Assembly: GCA_031397815.1 (NCBI GenBank)
Contig: JANNMJ010000149.1
Location: 1-46,873 of the forward strand
DNA from: JANNMJ01 sp031397815
Lineage (GTDB): Bacteria; Bacteroidota; Bacteroidia; Cytophagales; Hymenobacteraceae
Length of the DNA: 46,873 bases
Direction of reading: 5' to 3'
Under the pieces are notes generated by a model, which saw only the letters and a list, made by a program, of their open reading frames with translations, did no database searches and was not told the DNA's origin. Positions 32,083-39,433 of the stretch are shown here, piece after piece; position 1 is the first letter of the stretch, and each line of letters starts with the position of its first letter. The position numbers and the translations under genes were made by a program.

Positions 32083-34200
32083 ATGACTTCCGAAGAAGAA
32101 CTCTCCCAACTTTCTGCGCTGCTCCGCATCGAGCAGGAAGAAGACCGCGAGCAATACCGTATGCGGTCGGCGAAAAGCACGATTGCCGAGCGCGTCCGGC
32201 GCGGCCTCTGCTGGTACCCGGTGAAAATTACCGGCGAGGAAGTGGGTTTCGCCGGGCGGGTGGTGCTCGAAATCGAGCGGCCCGCCAATGCCGGTGCCCT
32301 GCACTTGTTTCAGGTGGGGAAAAACGTCGCGCTGTTCTCGAACTCGACCGGCGGCAGTCAGGGCCGTAACAAAGGCGACCAAGCTGACCCCGACAAGCGC
32401 CCCGCCGCCGCTGGCATCATCACGAATCTGCGGCGCAACGTCCTGACCATCACGCTCACCAAGGATGAGCTACCCGATTGGGCCGACGACGGCTCGAAGC
32501 TCGGGCTGGAGCTGACGTACGACGAGATGTCGTACCGCGAGATGGAGTTTGCGTTGCAGAAGGTGAGCACCGCGCACGGCACCCGGCTGGCGGAGCTACG
32601 CGAAGTGCTGCTCGGGCACCGCCCCGCCCGATTTATCGACCGGCCGAACCTGCCGCCAGCTCCCGCCGGGCTGAACCCGTCGCAGCAAGCCGCCGTGCGG
32701 CATTGCCTGACCGCCGTCGATGTGGCCATCATCCACGGCCCGCCGGGCACGGGGAAAACCACGACCCTCGTGCAGACCATCATGCAGACCTTGCAGAGCG
32801 AGCGGCGCGTGTTGGTGACGGCCCCCTCGAACACGGCTGTCGATTTACTCACCGAAAAGCTCGCGCTTGCCGGAGCGCGCGTCGTGCGCATTGGCAACCC
32901 GAGCCGGGTCAGCGACCTGCTCCTCGACCATACGCTCGACGCGCAGCTGATGCGCCACCCCGATTATCAGCAGGCCCGCGAGATGCGTAAATCAGCGGAG
33001 CAGTACAAGCAGATGGCGGGGCAGTACAAGCGCAATTTTGGGTACGAGGAGCGGCAGCAGCGCCAATCGCTCAAGGAAGAAGCACGCGCCCTCACCGACC
33101 AGGCCGACCGCCTGGAACGGTACGCGTCGGATGAGTTGATTGAGCGCGCGCAGGTCATAACGGCGACGCTCGTAGGGGCGGCGGGTCGCGCCGTGCGGCA
33201 CCTCATGTACGATACGGTTTTCATCGACGAAGCCGCGCAGGCACTCGAACCGGCGTGCTGGATTGCGATAAACCGCGCCGACCGCGTCGTGCTAGCCGGT
33301 GACCACCACCAGCTTCCGCCGACCGTCAAGAGCGAGGAAGCGGCGCGCAAAGGCCTGCGGCGCACCCTCTTCGAGAAGGTCATCGACCGCCAACCCGGCC
33401 CCGACGGCGGCGCTGCCCGGATGCTCACGACCCAATACCGGATGCATCAGGAAATCATGCAGTTCAGCAGCGGGCAGTTCTACGACGGCCGCCTGCACGC
33501 CGCCGATTCCGTAGCCGCCGCTGACCTGTTCGCCTACGACCCGGCGGTGTTTTTCGCTGGTCCGGCGGTGGAATTCATCGATACGGCTGGCACCGGTTTC
33601 AACGAGGTGGCGATTGAGGAAAGCCGTTCCGTAGCGAACCCCGAAGAAGCCGACTTGCTCCTCAACTACCTCACGTACACGCTTCAATCTTATTCACCGG
33701 ACCAACATTCCGTGGCCCCGGCACCGGAAGAGATTGAGGCCGAAGCGGGCGATGTCGACGATGACGCTGCCCTCACTGCGCAACCCGCTGATCCGCAAGT
33801 TGCACCGCTGCATTCGCCGCCGCTCACCATTGGCGTGATTGCGCCGTACCGCGCCCAGATTAATTATCTGCGCGACCAGACCGAAGACCAGCACCCCGCG
33901 CTCCGCGAGCTGCTGCATCGGCGGCATCTGAGCATCAATACCGTGGATGGTTTTCAGGGACAGGAGCGCGATATCATCGTCCTCAGTCTGACACGTTCGA
34001 ACAACGCCAGTGAAATCGGTTTTCTGTCCGACATTCGGCGCATGAACGTCGCGATGACGCGGGCGCGCAAGCGGCTGATTGCCGTCGGCGATTCGGCGAC
34101 ATTATCGTCGCATCCGTTTTACCGCGAGTTCATTGCGTACGTAGAAGCCATCGGCGGCTACCGCTCGGCGTGGGAAGTGATGCCTTTGTTCGACCAGTAA
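32083..34200 (+). CDS. IGHMBP2/UPF1-like SF1 helicase
   Basis: A 705-residue 5'-3' type superfamily 1B helicase acting on DNA or RNA. A β-barrel-like N-terminal region (about 35-130, GLCWYPVKITGEEVGFAGRV) is followed by AAA_11 with Walker A GPPGTGKTTT (Lys225), TAPSNTAVDLL, a coiled insertion at about 300-350 (KQMAGQYKRNFGYEERQQRQ), Walker B IDEAAQALEPA (Asp382), LAGDHHQLPPTV, and AAA_12 with TTQYRMHQEIM, VDGFQGQERDIIVLS and NVAMTRARKRLIAVGD. A variable acidic stretch near 545-570 (EEIEAEAGDVDDDAAL) sits between the conserved motifs. Such helicases are standard in Bacteroidota and usually annotated as AAA-domain proteins; substrate unknown. There is no nuclease domain, unlike the Dna2-like protein nearby. 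Confidence 0.92.
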   Translation: MTSEEELSQLSALLRIEQEEDREQYRMRSAKSTIAERVRRGLCWYPVKITGEEVGFAGRVVLEIERPANAGALHLFQVGKNVALFSNSTGGSQGRNKGDQADPDKRPAAAGIITNLRRNVLTITLTKDELPDWADDGSKLGLELTYDEMSYREMEFALQKVSTAHGTRLAELREVLLGHRPARFIDRPNLPPAPAGLNPSQQAAVRHCLTAVDVAIIHGPPGTGKTTTLVQTIMQTLQSERRVLVTAPSNTAVDLLTEKLALAGARVVRIGNPSRVSDLLLDHTLDAQLMRHPDYQQAREMRKSAEQYKQMAGQYKRNFGYEERQQRQSLKEEARALTDQADRLERYASDELIERAQVITATLVGAAGRAVRHLMYDTVFIDEAAQALEPACWIAINRADRVVLAGDHHQLPPTVKSEEAARKGLRRTLFEKVIDRQPGPDGGAARMLTTQYRMHQEIMQFSSGQFYDGRLHAADSVAAADLFAYDPAVFFAGPAVEFIDTAGTGFNEVAIEESRSVANPEEADLLLNYLTYTLQSYSPDQHSVAPAPEEIEAEAGDVDDDAALTAQPADPQVAPLHSPPLTIGVIAPYRAQINYLRDQTEDQHPALRELLHRRHLSINTVDGFQGQERDIIVLSLTRSNNASEIGFLSDIRRMNVAMTRARKRLIAVGDSATLSSHPFYREFIAYVEAIGGYRSAWEVMPLFDQ

Positions 34201-34339
34201 AAAACTTCGTTTCTACCCCCTCAACCAATCGTTAATTTGCTGATTCCCGCGCCCGGCTCCGGCCGTTTCGCCCGGCGTCCGCATCTTTCCAATCGTTTCC
34301 AGAGTACTCGGCTGAGTCTCTTCAACTCCCCTAATTCCA

Positions 34340-34855
34340 ATGACCCAGATTTCAGATGACACCGTCGTAACGCTCACTTACGAGCTGCGCGTGAGCGATG
34401 AGAACGGCGACGAAACCCTCGTCGAAACCGCCGAAGCGGATGAGCCGATGCTCTTCATGTTCGGCCGCTCCGGTCTGCCGGAGAAGTTTGAGGATGCGCT
34501 GCGCGGCAAACAGCCCGGCGACAGCTTCGAAATCACCCTCGCCCCGGAAGAAGGCTACGGCGAGTACGACGAGGAGATGCTCGTGACGCTCCCGCGCGAC
34601 ACCTTCGCCGTGGAAGGCCAAGTGGATGCGGATATGCTGCAAGTCGGCAATTACCTGCCGATGTCGGATCAGGAAGGCAACCACATGCAGGGCCGCATTG
34701 ATGCGCTCGAAGGCGATGCTGTACGGATGGACTTCAACCACCCGCTCGCGGGGATGACGATGCATTTCCGAGGCCGCGTGGAAACTGTTCGCCCCGCTAC
34801 CGCCGAGGAAATCGACCACGGTCACGTACACGGCCCCGGCGGGCATCACCACTAG
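34340..34855 (+). CDS. slyD: SlyD-type FKBP peptidyl-prolyl isomerase
   Basis: A 171-residue cytoplasmic folding helper. The FKBP domain begins VVTLTYELRV and is split by the insert-in-flap domain (about residues 75-130: ITLAPEEGYGEYDEEMLVTL...MQGRIDALEGDAVRMDFNHPLAG), the chaperone module of SlyD. The C-terminus is histidine-rich (HGHVHGPGGHHH), the nickel/zinc-binding tail found in many SlyD proteins. An acidic surface (EDALRGKQPGDSFE) is typical. The ATG is clear, with 139 bp of non-coding sequence upstream. It is convergent with the ACP phosphodiesterase gene, the two sharing a bidirectional hairpin terminator. Confidence 0.9.
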   Translation: MTQISDDTVVTLTYELRVSDENGDETLVETAEADEPMLFMFGRSGLPEKFEDALRGKQPGDSFEITLAPEEGYGEYDEEMLVTLPRDTFAVEGQVDADMLQVGNYLPMSDQEGNHMQGRIDALEGDAVRMDFNHPLAGMTMHFRGRVETVRPATAEEIDHGHVHGPGGHHH

Positions 34856-34886
34856 TAGTCAGCCGGTTATCCGGTTTTCAGCAACG

Positions 34887-34940
34887 AAATAAGAGGTGGA
34901 GCAGAGGGCGGTTTTTACGCCTCCCGCTCCCCTCTTATTT
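34887..34940. terminator. Bidirectional hairpin terminator between slyD and acpH
   Basis: AAATAAGAGG...GGAGC and GCTCC...CCTCTTATTT form a long imperfect stem around GTTTTTAC; both sides end in T-rich stretches (TTTGTTTTT to the right, A-rich to the left). The right arm encodes the last codons of the minus-strand acpH gene. Confidence 0.75.
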
Positions 34941-35508
34941 GTTTTTGAAGCTCGGGGAAGAAGGCGTTGAACTCGGCCGTGTAGGCGGCATCGTGACGCT
35001 GGATTTCGGCGGAAGCGGCTTCGATATTGGAGCCCTCTGACGCCCGGCGCGTCAGGCCGGCGAGGGATTTCCCCAGCCCCCACGGAGTGGCGTAGTTGGC
35101 GAGCCAATCGTTCGTGACCATATGCGGCAGAAACTGCTGCACGCTGGTCGGCAGGTCGGCGGCGCGGCGCGAGAGCATGGCGTACATCCGTTGGGTAAAG
35201 CTCGTTAGCGATTCGGTGGGCGACCAATGTGCGAAGTCGCGCGCCAGAAAATGGTCGTACATCACGTCGGCAATCACGGGCGCGTATTTCCCGAAGCCCG
35301 CTTCCCGAAGGCGCGCTTTGCTCTGCCCGACCAGCGCGTGGCTATCGGTGAAAGCGTCGATGAGGTGATGCAGCTCGATGCCGGTCTGGAAGGCGGGCGC
35401 ATAGAGCTGCGCGGCGCGGCGGCTGCCGACGTGGTCGGCGGAAAAGTTGCCGAGCTGCTCATCCTCGGGACGGTGCGCGGTCAGGAAAAGGTGGGCGAGC
35501 AGATTCAT
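34915..35508 (-). CDS. acpH: ACP phosphodiesterase (AcpH, DUF479)
   Basis: A 197-residue all-helical HD-like enzyme that removes the 4'-phosphopantetheine group from acyl carrier protein. Signature segments: MNLLAHLFLT, LGNFSADHVGSRR (normally GDFVKG), GIELHHLIDAFTDSHALVGQ with the metal-binding His/Asp residues, and GKYAPVIADVMYDHFLARD. Length agrees with the family (about 190-200). The start is the ATG giving MNLLAHL; a TTG three codons earlier is less likely. A perfect TACGTTTG box ends 6 nt before the ATG, suggesting a leaderless transcript. The last codons (RGEREA) lie in the arm of the terminator shared with slyD. Confidence 0.85.
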   Translation of the reverse strand: MNLLAHLFLTAHRPEDEQLGNFSADHVGSRRAAQLYAPAFQTGIELHHLIDAFTDSHALVGQSKARLREAGFGKYAPVIADVMYDHFLARDFAHWSPTESLTSFTQRMYAMLSRRAADLPTSVQQFLPHMVTNDWLANYATPWGLGKSLAGLTRRASEGSNIEAASAEIQRHDAAYTAEFNAFFPELQKQIRGEREA

Positions 35509-35514
35509 CGGCGG

Positions 35515-35522
35515 CAAACGTA
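35515..35522 (-). promoter_or_regulatory. TACGTTTG -7 element before acpH
   Basis: Exact match to TAnnTTTG on the minus strand, ending 6 nt before the ATG at 35508. Would give a transcript starting at or next to the start codon. Confidence 0.5.
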
Positions 35523-35625
35523 CCGCTTGGCGGGCCGAAGAAGTTGGCGCGAAGGGTTCACAACCCTTCTTCGGAACAGCCCGTAAGGCACCGCAAACGA
35601 ACCAACTCTTCCTCTCTTTTCATTT

Positions 35626-36135
35626 ATGGCATCCGCTCCAGCCCCTTCCGCTGAACTCAGCAACCTAGTCGAGAAAATCAAAGACCAGCGCTACGCCATG
35701 CTGGCCACCGCCGACCCGATGGGTCAGCTCCATGCCCGGCCGATGTACACGCAGGAGCCGGACGCGAGCGGCTCGCTGTGGTTTTTCACCGATAAGGAAT
35801 CGGCGAAAGTCCACGAGGTGCGGCGCGATTCGCAAGTCTGCGTCACGTATGCCGACCCCGGCGCGAACCTCTACGTATCGGTCACGGGTCAGGCGAAAGT
35901 GGTGATCGACCGCGCTAAAATCGACGAGCTGTGGACCGAAAACCTCAAGGCGTGGTTCCCCGGCGGCAAGGAAGACCCAAGCATCGCCCTGCTCCGCATC
36001 GACATCGAGCGCGGCGAGTACTGGGATTCTCCGTCGAACCTCTTCGTGCAGGCCTACGCCTACGTGAAGGCCGTCGCGACGGGCGAGAAATCCCACGGCG
36101 CGCCCGGCTCCGAGCACGGCAAAGTGGGCGCGTAA
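35626..36135 (+). CDS. PNPOx-like general stress protein
   Basis: A 169-residue cytoplasmic split-barrel protein of the pyridoxamine 5'-phosphate oxidase-like (general stress protein 26) family. Visible motifs: YAMLATADPMGQLHARPMY, SLWFFTDKESAKVHEV (flavin-binding region), VCVTYADPGANLYVSVTGQA and AWFPGGKEDPSIALLRIDIE, ending in a long loop SHGAPGSEHGKVGA. Such proteins bind FMN or FAD and are linked to stress responses; the reaction is unknown. It stands alone, 117 bp from the divergent acpH, and is followed by a terminator-like hairpin. Confidence 0.85.
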   Translation: MASAPAPSAELSNLVEKIKDQRYAMLATADPMGQLHARPMYTQEPDASGSLWFFTDKESAKVHEVRRDSQVCVTYADPGANLYVSVTGQAKVVIDRAKIDELWTENLKAWFPGGKEDPSIALLRIDIERGEYWDSPSNLFVQAYAYVKAVATGEKSHGAPGSEHGKVGA

Positions 36136-36187
36136 GCGCTCACCGGCCTATCTTTCCCCAACTCTGCTGCATTCACAACGCACGACG

Positions 36188-36221
36188 AACGGCCGGTTCC
36201 TGAAGAGGGCTGGCCGTTTTT
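36188..36221 (+). terminator. Rho-independent terminator after the PNPOx-like gene
   Basis: AACGGCC pairs with GGCCGTT around a 17-nt loop and is followed by a T-run (GTTTTTC). It ends only 16 bp before the start of the crtA-like gene, so that gene needs its own promoter or read-through. Confidence 0.6.
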
Positions 36222-36236
36222 CATGATTCCTTCCGC

Positions 36237-36914
36237 GTGGTTAATCGTTGTCTGACAACCCTTTCCGTCTTCGAGTTACCGGCCGCTGAGTGGCGGCAGG
36301 GGCTGGTGCAAATGGGCACCACGCCCGCGCATCTGCGGCGGGTTGCGGGGCTTTTGTGGGGCCGAATCCTTGGAAGCGGCGTGGATTTCGGTCTGAAACC
36401 CGACCTGCGCCGCTACGCCCTTCTCGCCGAGTGGGAATCGGCGGCCGCCGCCCGCACCTTCCTCGCCCACGACCCGCTCCTCGCCCGCTGGGCGGCGCGT
36501 GGCTGGACGTGGCGCACCACTTGGCTCGAAGCCCTGCAAGCCCACGGCTGCTGGGACGGCGCAGAACCCTTCCGTCCGGCGCCCGACGTCGCCCCGCTCC
36601 TACCCGACGAGCCGGTGGCCGTCCTGACGCGCGCCGCCATTCGGTGGCCGCGCCTGTGGGCATTCTGGAGCGCAGTACCGGCCGCCAGCCGAGCCGCCAA
36701 CCACGCCGAAGGCCTGCGGTATTCAGCCGGTTTCGGGGAGCTGCCGCTGGTGCGCCAAGCCACCATCAGTGTCTGGGATTCCCTCGCTCAGATGCAAGCC
36801 TACGCCTACCGCGCCCCTGAACATCTGGCCGTCATCAAGCGCACCCGCGCCGAAGGTTGGTACGCGGAAGAGATGTTCGCGCGGTTTCGGGTGGTGGAAG
36901 TGCCCGCGGTCTGA
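36237..36914 (+). CDS. CrtA-like carotenoid monooxygenase (spheroidene monooxygenase family)
   Basis: A 225-residue cytoplasmic protein. The match to the CrtA family is strong: GTTPAHLRRVAGLLWGRILG at the N-terminus, RYALLAEWES in the middle and, at the C-terminus, RYSAGFGELPLVRQATISVW, YRAPEHLAVIKRTRAEGWY and EEMFARF. CrtA of purple bacteria adds a keto group to spheroidene using O2 and haem, while a crtA-related enzyme of Flavobacterium P99-3 is known as a carotenoid 2-hydroxylase in myxol synthesis. With the lycopene cyclase and CruF genes in this window, a 2'-hydroxylase acting on the acyclic end is the more likely role here. The start is GTG at 36237; the nearby ATG at 36223 is out of frame. 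Confidence 0.85.
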   Translation: MVNRCLTTLSVFELPAAEWRQGLVQMGTTPAHLRRVAGLLWGRILGSGVDFGLKPDLRRYALLAEWESAAAARTFLAHDPLLARWAARGWTWRTTWLEALQAHGCWDGAEPFRPAPDVAPLLPDEPVAVLTRAAIRWPRLWAFWSAVPAASRAANHAEGLRYSAGFGELPLVRQATISVWDSLAQMQAYAYRAPEHLAVIKRTRAEGWYAEEMFARFRVVEVPAV

Positions 36915-36950
36915 GCTGGGTTGGGTTGAGTGGCGCTAATCTAGAGCGTT

Positions 36951-38939
36951 CTAAGATTGCCCGGTTTCGGGCTTCTCCGTGGGCAGGGCAAACCAGAATT
37001 TCGTCCCGGCGCCCTCGCAGCTTTCTACCTGCAATTTTCCGCCGAGCAACGCGATGAACTGTCGGCAAACGGCCAACCCTAACCCCGTCCCGACTTCCCC
37101 GGCGGTGCCGTGCGTCGGGGTGACCACCGGCTCGTAGAGGGCCGCGATCACGTCGGCTGACATACCGATTCCGGTATCCGTCACGCTGAACTCGATGGTA
37201 GTGGGGGCGGCAGGGAGCCGACGGGCGGCCACGGTCACGGTGCCACCTTCGGGCGTGAACTTGATGGCGTTACTCGTCAGGTTGCGGAGGATGGTGTTGA
37301 GGAGCGCAACGTCGGCCCACACGCGCAGGTCGTCGGAGTGGGGTGGCGTGGGGAAGTCGGCGCGCAGGGTCAGGTGCTTTACGGTGGCGGTGGTGCGGTA
37401 AAGGCGCACGGCGGTCAGGACAGCATCGGTACCGGCCGTATCCGTCGGGTGGCTCATCACCTGCCCCATTTGCGCCCGCGCCCAGTGAAGCATATTATCG
37501 AGCAGCCCGGCGAGCTGGGTGGTGCCGTGCTCGATTTCCGCCGCCAGCTCGCGCATTTCCGCCGGGTCGGGGTTTTCGGCGTGATGCCGGAGGATGGGCG
37601 CGATGTGCTGAAAAGCCGCCACGGGGCCACGTAAATCGTGCCCGACGATGCTCATCAGCTGGTCTTTCGTCTTGTTCGACGCCGCCAGCGCCGCCCCCGA
37701 CCGCCGCAGCTTCCGCACCAGCCACGCAAACAGCGCCACCACCAGCAATAGCGCCCCGGCCGCCGCCGCCAGCCAGCGCAGCCGCACACGGTCGCGGTCG
37801 CGCTCCAGCGCCTGAATCCGGGCGCGGTTTTGCAGCGTTTTGATTTGCTGACGCTTCGCCTCGGTTTCGTATTGGGTCTGCAAGCGCGCCATTTCCGTGG
37901 CTCTTTCCTGCGTGAACAAGCTGTCTTTCAGCGTCATCAGCAGACCCTGTAACCGAAAGGCATCCGGGTACGCCCGCTGCTTGGCATACGTCGCGACGAG
38001 GCTCGCGAGAATATCGGCCTCGGTGCCGGGAATACCCGCGCGGCGGGCCTGCGCCAACGCTTCGTGTCCGTGCTGGCGCGCAAGGGTCAGATTCCCCATC
38101 CCAGCGGCGGCGCTGGAGCAGACGTCAAGCGTCCAGGCCAATCCGTAGGCATCGCCTTTGCGGCGCATCAGCGACGCCGCACGGTTGCCGTAAGCCAGCG
38201 CCTCGGCGAAACGGCGCTCGCCCAACGCCGCTTCCGCGAGCGACGACAGACAATCGCCCTGCTCATACAGCAACCCCAGCTCCTCGAAAACCGGCAAAGC
38301 GGCGCGCATCAGGCGCTCGCACTCGGTGTAGCGCTCCAGCCCGAGATAATAGTTGCCGAGCTGGTTCCGCACCCGCGCCAACGAGCGGGGCGGCCCGGCG
38401 CGCTCGGCGAGTGCGAGGGCTTCCTGAAACGATTCTTCCGCCGCCGTCAGGTTGTTTTCGGCGCTCTGCACATTGGCCAGCCCCAAAAGCGCGTCAATCT
38501 CATACCGCAGGTTGTGCAGCTCGCGCGCCCGATTCAGCTCGCGCAGGCAATACCGCAGCGCTTGCGGCGGGTTTCCCATTCGGCCGTAGCTGATGGCGAT
38601 GTTGTCGAGCAGCCCCAGCTCGGTTTCGCCCTGCGCCAAACGGCGGGCCAGCGGCAGCCCAAGCTGCGCAAACGCGATGCAGCGCGTTGGGTTAAGCGGA
38701 CCGTAGTAACGCGAAAGCTGCACCAGCCGCCGCAGCCGCGTGGTATCGGGCAGCGCCGCCCGGCTGTGCAGCCACGTAGAATCGGGCGGTACGGCGCCGA
38801 TTATCGGGCTGCTTTTTCCAACGCTCAGGACCAACAGCTCGACCAACAGTCCTAAAGGCACCCATTGCCCGCGCGCCCGCCGTCCGGCGCCACGCAGCCG
38901 CTGGTGCAGCACCTGTAGAATCGCCGGGAAGTAGGCCAT
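36951..38939 (-). CDS. TPR sensor histidine kinase
   Basis: A 662-residue kinase. A hydrophobic N-terminus (LGLLVELLVLSVG) is followed by about eight TPR-like helix pairs (55-370; for example GLANVQSAENNLTAAEESFQ and ALGERRFAEALAYGNRAASL), a basic coiled coil, a membrane helix (AAAAGALLLVVALFAWLV, about 390-408), HisKA with phosphoacceptor His434 in LMSIVGHDLRGPVAAFQHI and an HATPase (NLTSNAIKFTPEGG, VTDTGIGM, GEVGTGLGLAVC). Periplasmic TPR sensors of this kind are common in Bacteroidota; input unknown. No response regulator is adjacent. It is convergent with crtA, 36 bp apart, with no clear terminator between. Confidence 0.88.
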   Translation of the reverse strand: MAYFPAILQVLHQRLRGAGRRARGQWVPLGLLVELLVLSVGKSSPIIGAVPPDSTWLHSRAALPDTTRLRRLVQLSRYYGPLNPTRCIAFAQLGLPLARRLAQGETELGLLDNIAISYGRMGNPPQALRYCLRELNRARELHNLRYEIDALLGLANVQSAENNLTAAEESFQEALALAERAGPPRSLARVRNQLGNYYLGLERYTECERLMRAALPVFEELGLLYEQGDCLSSLAEAALGERRFAEALAYGNRAASLMRRKGDAYGLAWTLDVCSSAAAGMGNLTLARQHGHEALAQARRAGIPGTEADILASLVATYAKQRAYPDAFRLQGLLMTLKDSLFTQERATEMARLQTQYETEAKRQQIKTLQNRARIQALERDRDRVRLRWLAAAAGALLLVVALFAWLVRKLRRSGAALAASNKTKDQLMSIVGHDLRGPVAAFQHIAPILRHHAENPDPAEMRELAAEIEHGTTQLAGLLDNMLHWARAQMGQVMSHPTDTAGTDAVLTAVRLYRTTATVKHLTLRADFPTPPHSDDLRVWADVALLNTILRNLTSNAIKFTPEGGTVTVAARRLPAAPTTIEFSVTDTGIGMSADVIAALYEPVVTPTHGTAGEVGTGLGLAVCRQFIALLGGKLQVESCEGAGTKFWFALPTEKPETGQS

Positions 38940-39433
38940 TACATCGGCGCGGCCGCTTGCTTGCGTCAGGGCACTTGCCTGAGAGGGCGGCTGCGCAAGC
39001 TAGCTATTTTTCGGACGGCTGCCGCGGGGAAAGAGCCGTTTTATAACGACGAGTGAACGGGCGGCTATCGGGCGTTTGAGCGCGGCTCATTTCCGGGAAG
39101 CAAATCGATACTTAGTCCTTACGTATGACGGCGTTACGCCGCGCTTCTCAGCCGCAGCGACGGTGGCCGTGGATGGGGAGAATCGGGAGGTATTTTGAAG
39201 CTGAGTCCGGCTTTTAGCTGACCGAGTAAAATTCTTTTTTAGATACCATCTTCACTCGCAATCGATTGTTCCTTTCAGAATCCGCCTGTGTGGTAATATT
39301 CCTTGAATTAGAGGGTTTTGACGGTTTGAAAATCGGTTCTCCATTGCATTAGCTTGCGTCGTGAAGCAGATTCAGGGGCTAGTTAGCTCGCATGGTTACT
39401 GCTTCGATTTGTCCCATTTTTTCTCTCTTCATA
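38940..39433. other. 494-bp intergenic region between divergent genes
   Basis: No gene seen. The part next to the TPR kinase contains a two-step hairpin (CTTGCG/CGCAAG enclosing TCAGG/CCTGA, 38960-38999) in its upstream leader. A small hairpin with T-run (ACGGCT/AGCCGT, 39015-39042) has no plus-strand gene before it. From 39200 the sequence becomes AT-rich, as expected for the promoter of the large secreted protein, but no exact TAnnTTTG box stands out. Confidence 0.45.

Noticed and set aside
32086..32095. ACTTCCGAAG near the start of the IGHMBP2-like helicase as another array-motif copy
   Set aside because: It encodes the conserved-looking opening MTSEE and only the first ten bases match; likely coincidence.
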